Positions 57,801 through 64,000 of a stretch of 64,000 nucleotides of DNA are shown piece by piece. A program made the position numbers and the translations under genes. The notes under the pieces are model-generated. The model was not told the DNA's origin, did no database searches, and saw only the letters and a program-made list of their open reading frames with translations. The first letter of the stretch is position 1; every line of letters starts with the position of its first letter. The DNA comes from Entophlyctis helioformis (taxonomy: Eukaryota > Chytridiomycota > Chytridiomycetes > Chytridiales > Chytriomycetaceae): NCBI GenBank assembly GCA_025526915.1, contig JAHLKH010000014.1, positions 157,936 through 221,935 of the forward strand, written 5' to 3'.

Positions 57801-58248
57801 CAATGGCGGCGACCTTGGTCTGCCACTTGCGGGTCATGGCGTCAAACAGAATGGGCAGCACGAGCGGCAGGCTGACGGGCTCGAGCAGCGCCAGGATGCA
57901 GTCGGCGGCCATGGCGGCAGCCTCGCGCACGGGGGCGCCCTTGTCGGCGGCGGCGTCGAGCACCATGGGCAGCAGCGGCAGCATGTACGGCTCGGCGGCA
58001 CGGCCGACGGTGCGGGCGATGCCGGCGATGCCGAGCAGGCCGCCCTCCCGCTCCAGACCAGACTTTTTGTTCGTGGCCGAGGCGACGAGCACGGCGACGA
58101 TGCCGGCCGACTCGAGCAGCAGCAGATTGGTCTTGACGAGGCCGCCGAGGTCGCGGGCGATGAGCATGCACTCCTGCGACGTGTCGCACGTGTTGAGCTT
58201 GGCGAGCAGGTCGGCCACCTGCGCCTGGGGAGTCGTTGTGGCAGCCAT
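54845..58248 (-). CDS. YEF3: translation elongation factor 3 (eEF3), ABC-F ATPase
   Basis: eEF3 drives late translocation and E-site tRNA release on fungal ribosomes. Two exons, 57697-58248 and 54845-57397, give 1034 residues, the expected size. Order: N-terminal HEAT repeats, a four-helix bundle region, ABC1 with Walker A GHNGAGKST, signature LSGGWKMKLELARAMLM and LLLDEPTNHLDV; ABC2 with GPNGAGKST, LSGGQKVKVVLAAAMW and LVLDEPTNYLDRDS. The eEF3-specific chromodomain insert (FQYEIKWVGFAHKHNAWLPR) lies inside ABC2. The C-terminus is basic (SAGRKKMTRNDLKMRELRRR). ATG 58248 (MAATTTPQ) is chosen over an upstream in-frame GTG. The 299-nt intron is among the longer ones in the window. The start lies 146 bp from divergent MFAP1. 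Confidence 0.97.
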
Positions 58249-58394
58249 GCGGGTCCAAGTCACGGGCGGTTCGGCGTGGTTGTCGACTGGGCGGGAAACC
58301 TTGGCCGCCCGCTGATTGCTGCCGCGAGCGCGCTCTCGAAAAAAAAAACGTGCAGGTTTTCAGTAACACGACGCGGGTGGTGGTTTGCGCGCAA
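58249..58394. promoter_or_regulatory. 146-bp divergent promoter region, eEF3 / MFAP1
   Basis: Start codons on opposite strands are 146 bp apart. The interval contains an A9 run near 58339-58347 and GGGCGGTT/CGGGCGG motifs. It must serve a presumably highly expressed elongation factor and a splicing factor. Confidence 0.5.
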
Positions 58395-60191
58395 ATGTCC
58401 ACGCGGAGGCCTGGCGCTGCAACGAGTGCAAAGCCCGCCGGCCGGCCAGCACGGCCCGTGCGCTACTGGCCAGGCAAGGCGCCTGCTGCAGACACGGCGC
58501 AGCTCTCGGACTCGGACGACGACGCAGAGGCGCCGCACGAGCAGCCGTCGCTCGAGCAGCCCGTTGCTGCGGTCACAGGTGAGTCGGACGGCCACGACGA
58601 CAACGACAACGACAACGACCTGGTGCTGCGGCAGCGGTCGAGCCGGCCGGCGGCGGCGGCGAGGGCTGCACACGCAAGGGATGCCGGCGTGGCTGCTGCT
58701 GCGTCTGCTGCTGTGTCTGTGGTTCCGCTGCCGCCTGCAAAGGACAAGCGGATGCAGCGGCTGCTTGAACGGCAGCAACAGCAGAGCGGTGGTGCAGATG
58801 GGCCGGATGGCCACCAAGATGGCAGCCGGCGTCGTGGCCGCCAGCCAGACACGCGCAGGGATGCAGAGGACCAAGAGGCCCAAGAGGAGGGCAAGGGGGC
58901 CGCAGAGGACGACGACGACGACGACGAGGGAGCGCTGCGCAGGCGACAGATGCTGCGAGAGCGTGCGTTGAGGCAACGGCAGGAGCAGGAGCAAGAGGAC
59001 GAGGACCGTGGCGCCGAGGCCGAGCCAAGCGATGACGAGGCTGCGTCTCGGCAAGCAGCCGCACGGAGGCGTCGTCAAGCTCAAGAGCCGGTGCGTTGTT
59101 GCGGCTGCCATCTTGCTTGCTGGCGGATCTGGCTGTCTGGCTGATGACGATCGCCCTTGCACCAGCAGGATGAGGAAGAAGAAGAGGAGAGCGACGACGA
59201 AGAAGAAGAAGAAAGCGAGGATGAAGAGAGCGAGAGCGAGGATGACTACCCCATGCCCGTCCTCTTCAAGCCCGTCTTTGTGACAAAGTAGGTCGGACGC
59301 TTGACGGTCTGCATGGATCTGCACGGGCTGACGGCAATGGCTGCTTGGCCTGCAGAAAGAACCGCGAGACGGTGCTGGAAAAGGAGCGGATGCGGCAGGA
59401 GCAGGAAATGGCAGAGCAGCAGCGGCAGGCTCAGCTGGAGGAACGAAAGAAGGAGTCGCAGCTCCTGATGGACCAAGTGTTACAACAGGAGCTGGCAGAA
59501 GGTTTGTGGTTGCGCCAGCGCGTCGCTCGTCTGCCAGCCATTCTAAACACCTTGCCGTGAACAGCACAGGCTGCAATGGACACGTTTGAGCTGGACGACA
59601 CAGACAATGTGGACGAGATTGAAGAGTACACCGCGTGGAAGCTACGCGAGTTACAGCGCATCAAGCGCGACCGCACCGAGCGAGAGCAGCGCGAGGCCGA
59701 GCAGCGCGACATTGAGCGCCGCCGCAACATGACCAACGCCGAGATCGAGGCCGAGAACGAAGCGCTTGGGCTCAAGCGGCAGGAAAAACGGTCACAGCAC
59801 ATCTTTGGCCAACGCTACTACCATCGCGGCGCGTTCTACCTCGACGATGAGCGCGTGGGCACGGCCGTGAAGACGACAGATGCAGACGCACCGACGCTTG
59901 GCGATCACGTCGACAAGTCGACATTGCCGGCTGTGATGCAGGTCAAGCGGTTTGGTCGGTCGGGACAGACCAAGTACACACACCTCAAGGACCAAGATAC
60001 CACTCAGGTATGTGCACTTGCTTGTTGTGGGGGGTTGTTGATCCCTGGACTGACGGACTCGGTGGATATGCGACCTGCAGTTTGACGCGGCGTGGTCCAA
60101 AAAGTCTGATGTCAACAAAAAGTTTGTCAAGCGGCAGGGCGGCATGCAAGAGTCGTTTGACAAGCCGGGCCTCAAGAAACAGCGGACCTGA
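58395..60191 (+). CDS. MFAP1: spliceosomal protein MFAP1 homologue
   Basis: MFAP1 (Spp381-related) is a B-complex splicing factor. Exons: 58395-59090, 59169-59287, 59356-59501, 59565-60007 and 60081-60191; all phases agree (504 residues). The N-terminus carries RPVRYWPGKAP. A long charged, Asp/Glu- and Arg-rich segment follows, including runs of 8 or more acidic residues. The C-terminal MFAP1 domain is unmistakable: EEYTAWKLRELQRIKRDR, QRYYHRGAFYLDDERV, APTLGDHVDKSTLPAVMQVK and RFGRSGQTKYTHLKDQDTT. Exon 4's acceptor (AACAG at 59560-59564) is chosen by phase over a nearby ACAG. Confidence 0.94.
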
Positions 60192-60388
60192 GAAGCATAA
60201 TGAATGCCCATTGCACATTACTGATCTTGAAGAGACGCTGGGCGAGGCTCTTGCACGATGCTGGCGGTTGTCTCCGTTCATCTGTGGCAAGTGCGGGGCG
60301 ATCCATGAACAGATCCGATGCGGAAGCTTGTTGGCTTCGATCCGGTTTCTTACCGGGTTTCTCCGACTTTACTGCGATCCACACGACG

Positions 60389-62472
60389 ATGCAGGCAGCC
60401 AGGGCAGCAGCGGCAGCGGCAGCTGGTGGAGCAGCAAAGCGGCGACAATGGTTCACGTGGCGACGGACGGGCCTGGCAGGCGCTCTGGGAGCAGGGCTGT
60501 GGGCAGCCGACCACTACCTCTACGACTCGTCCATCGAGCGCAGCGTCCGCACGCTGGCCACCGGCGTGCTCATCGCCGCCGATTTCCGACTCAACTTCAG
60601 CCGGGACAAGGCCGACCAGATCAACGACCTGCATTCCCGTGTCGCCGCCCGCATCCTGTCGCTCTGCAAGCACAACGGCGGGCTGTACATCAAGTTTGGC
60701 CAGCAGGTCGCCTCGGTGCCCGTGCTCCCGCCGCAGTACCACTCGCAGTTCAAGGAGCTGTTTGACTCGGCGCCGGCCGTGTCGCCCGAAACGGTCCGTG
60801 CGATCGTGGCGGCCGAGTTTGGGCGGCCGCCCGAAGAGGTGTTTGCAACCTTTAGCGAGTACCCTGTGGCATCGGCGTCGATTGCGCAGGTGCACAAGGC
60901 CACGCTGGCGGACGGCACGACCGTGGCCGTCAAGATCCAGAAGCCGCAGATTGCGCAGCAGATGGGCTGGGACCTCCTCTGCCACCGCATCCTGCTGCTC
61001 GCTTTCCAGGTCATCTTTGAGCTGCCGCTGTACTGGACCGCCGACTATATCGAGAGCCAGTTGCTGCTCGAGACAGACTTTGTCAACGAGGCTCGCAACG
61101 CAGAGCGTGCTGCCCGCGGTGTGAGCGAGTCGCCCGACCTGGCATCCAGGGTGTATGTACCCAAAGTGTACTGGGATCTTACCACCAAGCGCGTCATGAC
61201 CTGCGAGTGGATCGACGGCGTCCGGCTCACGGACCTGGATGCGCTGCGCAAAGAGAACATGTCGGCCGAGGCGGCCATGTCGGCTGTCGTGGACGTGTTC
61301 TCTGACCAGATCTTCCGCAAAGGGTTTGTGCACTGCGACCCGCATCCCGGCAACATCCTTGTCCGGTGGACGACACCTGACGGCGGGCCAGCCCCACCCT
61401 CGGCAGTGGCCAAGCCAGCAGCCAGCGAGCCTGGCAGCACGGCAAGCACGCCACTAAGGGTCGGATTGCCCTTGAGGCTGTGGCCGCTTCGCTCAAGCCC
61501 GCGTCGGCAGCAGCAAGTGGTGCTCCTTGACCACGGTCTCTATGTCGAATGCACCGAGCAGTTCAAGCACGACTATGCGCTGTTCTGGACATCTCTCTTT
61601 GCTCTCAACATGCCCATGATGGAGCGCATTGCCGAGGGCTGGGGCATCCGCAATGTGCAAATGTTTGCATCGGCAACTCTGCAGCGGCCGTGGAAGCCGG
61701 GACAGTCGGCGCACATCGCGTCGCAGATGCCTGTCAGCGCCACGGATGTCTTCGAGACCCAACGGGCCGCCAAGGAGCAGCTCAAGCATTTCCTGCATGA
61801 CACGGAGCTGCTGCCCAAGGAGCTCATCTTTATCGGACGCAACCTCAAGTGAGTCTTGCCATGGGCCCGTGCCTGCATCTGTCATATAGGGGGTGCAGAG
61901 GTGAGACGGAATGATGCTGACAAGGTGCCGATCCACACAGTTGTGTCCGCGCGAATAACCGCACGCTGGGATCTCCAGTCAACCGCGTCAATCGCATGGC
62001 GCAATGGGCAGCGCGCAGCCTGGGCGACGACTGGCGGTTGTGGCAAGACATTCATGGCATTCCTGCAGCCTCCAGTCCCGCCGCAAGCAGTCAAACCAGC
62101 AGCAGCCCTTCGCTCGCATCCCACCAATCCCCTGTGGCGCACAGCCTGTCCCACACGCCATCCCCCGTCGAGCCAGCAGCACTCGGCGTGGTTGCGTCTG
62201 CGCACTCTGCGCTGCAAGGGATCGTGAGCCGTGTGAGCTCGTGGATCACGCACAGACTGCATGTCCAGTACTGGATGTTCCAGACGACGCTTGTGCTTGC
62301 GAGCGTCGGGTTCTGGGTGACCAACACGGTGCAGGACGTGCGAGCGCTGCTGCTGCATGGACGACTCGGCGGGCACGGCGGGTTCGAGGCTGCGATGGAC
62401 GAGGTGATGCGCCAGCAGATGCGTGAGCAGATGCCTGGGCTTGTCTTTGACGACAGCGTCTTTGAGGGCTGA
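60389..62472 (+). CDS. ABC1/ADCK (UbiB) atypical kinase-like protein, ADCK1/Mcp2 type
   Basis: UbiB-family proteins act on coenzyme Q and lipid homeostasis in mitochondria; ADCK1/Mcp2 members lie in the inner membrane. Two exons, 60389-61848 and 61941-62472, give about 663 residues. The N-terminus is Ala/Arg-rich (MQAARAAAAAAAGGAAKRR) and could target mitochondria; an in-frame ATG at 60200 would add 63 residues. Family motifs: the KxGQ motif in LYIKFGQQVASVP, SASIAQVHKATL in place of a Gly-rich loop, VAVKIQKPQ, FVHCDPHPGNILVR, and LLDHGLY (DHG for DFG, common in this family). A proline/alanine-rich insert lies between NILVRW and QQVVLLDHG. The second exon ends with a hydrophobic segment (YWMFQTTLVLASVGFWV). 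Confidence 0.9.
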
Positions 62473-62840
62473 GCGCGCAATGGTGCGACGACGTGTTTGG
62501 ATGGCGACTCGTGTGATGCGGCATCTTCCGATCAGCGGAAGCCGCCATTGTCCGTGTGTGGCGTGCGTGCCAGTGCCCAATACAGCAATCTATGGCCTGC
62601 AAGAGCGCTCTAGCCGATGACGTGATTGCGTGATTGCGTGATCTGGCAAGGCAATAACGCACAATTGCGTGTTGGCTTGGCGACTACGTACGCCGAATGC
62701 GCGATGCGGCCACCTGCGCCTGCGCCGGCCTGCAAGCTTATGTGCCGCCCGCCCTGCTCTGGCTTTCCCTCAAGACTCTCGACAGCTACAAGCCCCGCCC
62801 GCTTCCCCCCTCCTAGACAGCACCTCCACAGACCCCCCTA
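62473..62840. other. intergenic, upstream of the cyclotransferase-like gene
   Basis: These 368 bp hold no gene I can support. GTGATTGCGTGATTGCGTGATC near 62621-62642 is a short tandem repeat. No TATA element is evident. Confidence 0.4.
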
Positions 62841-64000
62841 ATGTCCCAGCAGCTGCTTCGTTCAAGAATGGTGCTCAGCGTGCCCGTCGGCCCCATCGCA
62901 ACAGCAACAGCAGAGTCGGCGTCGCCCATGGCTGCCTCGCCATTGCCTTCTCCGCCCGTTTCGCCAGCGCCCTGTGCGTCGCGGCTGTACAGCCCAACTT
63001 CGCCGGCTGTGCGATCGACGCTAGCCATGTCGGCTGCTCCCCTGCTGCACCGGCTGCCAAACGACCTGCATGCGCTCGTCGCCGGCAGCCATTGTGTCTC
63101 CACCCCACCAGCCTCGTTCGATGCCAGTAGCCTTCTTGCCGCCATTCTCAACAAGGATATGCTTTTGGGCCGTCCTGGCAACGACAACAACGACGATAGC
63201 GACAGCAACGACAGCGACGACAGCGACGTGTATGCCGCTGCCATTGACACTCTCACGGCCCAGCTGCAATCGCAGTCGCTGCCATCGCACCCATCCACGC
63301 CCACGCTGCACCTTCTGTTTGGCTACGGCTCGCTCATCAACCCAGCGTCTCGGCGCCGCACTTTCTCCAAGGACACCATCGGCATCCCAGTTGCCGTGCG
63401 CGGATTCCAGCGGTCGTGGTCGTATGCCTGCCCCAGACGGCAGTACACAGCCGTTGCCGTCGAGCGAGTCGCCGGTCGGCTGCCCATCACCAACGGCGTG
63501 CTGATCCCGGTGCCCGAGCCACACATCGACCTGCCCAGACTCGACGATCGCGAACGCAACTATTCCCGCGGTGTCATTGACCTGGATGACGTGCAGTTCT
63601 TGTCTCCGCGGGTCAAGCAGCGGCCTGCTGCGTCTCGCACCCAACGTCATCATATGGGTCTACGAGATTTCCCAACGCTCGACGCTGGTGGCCTCCCGCC
63701 CTGCGGCCGCTGCGCCTCTGGCAGCTGCTCCTCTCGCCAGTGCACCAAAGCCGGCGTCATCGCTCAACACATCCATGCTCCCTTGCGCGTCACGGTGGCT
63801 CATGGCCGGTGGCGCAACGACGGACTACAATACCCAACCCACCCACGATACCCGCCACGCTTCTGTTGGCGCCACGGCATCCCAGCAGCACCAGCAGCAG
63901 CAGGCCGCGTCCAGCTCGCCACACAAGCCGTGCAGACACATCCCGATCCCGCAGAGCTACGTCGACTGCATTCTGGACGGATGCCTGCGCTTTGGATCCG
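62841..64000 (+). CDS. gamma-glutamylcyclotransferase-like protein, 3' end beyond the window
   Basis: Proteins of this fold (AIG2/GGCT) release 5-oxoproline from gamma-glutamyl compounds. From ATG 62841 a disordered N-terminus of about 155 residues leads to the signature LHLLFGYGSLINPASRRRT, then VRGFQRSWSYACPRR, NGVLIPVPEPHIDLPRLDDRERNYSR. After GVIDLDDVQFLSPR the frame changes by one base at the GGG of 63610-63612. The next frame continues with SSSGLLRLAPNVIIWVYEI, a Gln/Ala-rich loop and IPIPQSYVDCILDGCLRFGS, which fits the fold's C-terminal part. The last base of the window is still coding. One surplus G, real or artefactual, explains the break. Confidence 0.75.
   Translation, partial: MSQQLLRSRMVLSVPVGPIATATAESASPMAASPLPSPPVSPAPCASRLYSPTSPAVRSTLAMSAAPLLHRLPNDLHALVAGSHCVSTPPASFDASSLLAAILNKDMLLGRPGNDNNDDSDSNDSDDSDVYAAAIDTLTAQLQSQSLPSHPSTPTLHLLFGYGSLINPASRRRTFSKDTIGIPVAVRGFQRSWSYACPRRQYTAVAVERVAGRLPITNGVLIPVPEPHIDLPRLDDRERNYSRGVIDLDDVQFLSPRVKQRPAASRTQRHHMGLRDFPTLDAGGLPPCGRCASGSCSSRQCTKAGVIAQHIHAPLRVTVAHGRWRNDGLQYPTHPRYPPRFCWRHGIPAAPAAAGRVQLATQAVQTHPDPAELRRLHSGRMPALWI

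Overview
The window reads as nuclear DNA of a zoosporic (chytrid-type) fungus. The genes are spliced: most have 2 to 9 exons with GT-AG introns of about 45-300 nt. The DNA is GC-rich and intergenic gaps are often only 75-500 bp. Translation elongation factor eEF3, a largely fungal protein, sits at 54.8-58.2 kb. A protein with the N-terminus and membrane region of the rhodopsin-guanylyl cyclase family of zoosporic fungi sits at 13.5-15.4 kb. A Rhizophydiales-like chytrid is a plausible guess, but the sequence alone does not prove it.

Layout. 0-2.2 kb: unrecognised, apparently degenerate gene behind a triple CCAAT-box repeat. 2.4-5.3: inner nuclear membrane protein (Src1/MAN1 type). 5.4-6.2 (-): four-helix membrane protein. 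6.3-8.8 (-): proteasome subunit RPN3. 8.9-10.0: mitochondrial peroxiredoxin. 10.1-11.6: class I sirtuin. 11.8: tRNA-Thr. 12.1-13.4: ankyrin protein. 13.5-15.4: opsin-like protein with no cyclase and no retinal lysine. 15.6-19.4: LSH/HELLS remodeller. 19.5-21.2: syntaxin-18/Ufe1. 21.4-24.0 (-): glycogenin. 24.2-25.1 (-): secretory cyclophilin. 25.2-27.4 (-): SNW1/Prp45. 27.5-31.0 (-): threonine deaminase. 31.4-33.9 (-): PAS-kinase-like kinase. 33.9-36.2: repeat-rich gap. 36.2-37.6 (-): DUF1769/Duc1 protein. 38.1-38.5: TXNDC17-like. 38.9-43.0 (-): EST1/SMG7-like. 43.2-48.4: RAB3GAP1. 48.6-51.3: Sel1-repeat protein. 52.0-54.6: S1/P1 nuclease with a mucin-like tail. 54.8-58.2 (-): eEF3. 58.4-60.2: MFAP1. 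60.4-62.5: ABC1/ADCK kinase-like protein. 62.8 to the end: gamma-glutamylcyclotransferase-like, cut by the window.

These are mainly housekeeping genes with no operon-like logic. Three gene pairs are divergent with start codons only 100-146 bp apart (RPN3/peroxiredoxin, SMG7-like/RAB3GAP1, eEF3/MFAP1). Loose functional groupings are ER and secretory traffic (syntaxin-18, RAB3GAP1, cyclophilin), RNA processing and decay (SNW1, MFAP1, SMG7-like) and glycogen metabolism (glycogenin, PAS-kinase-like).

A recurring oddity is single-base frame breaks inside otherwise well-conserved genes (SRC1, syntaxin-18, the PAS-kinase-like gene, the cyclotransferase, possibly SMG7-like) and several in the nuclease tandem repeat. 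Exon arithmetic confirms the missing base in two cases. Consensus errors in a draft assembly are the simplest explanation. The most interesting biology is the opsin-like gene, the surface-nuclease architecture, the RAB3GAP1 lacking its catalytic arginine, and the sirtuin with a split zinc site.
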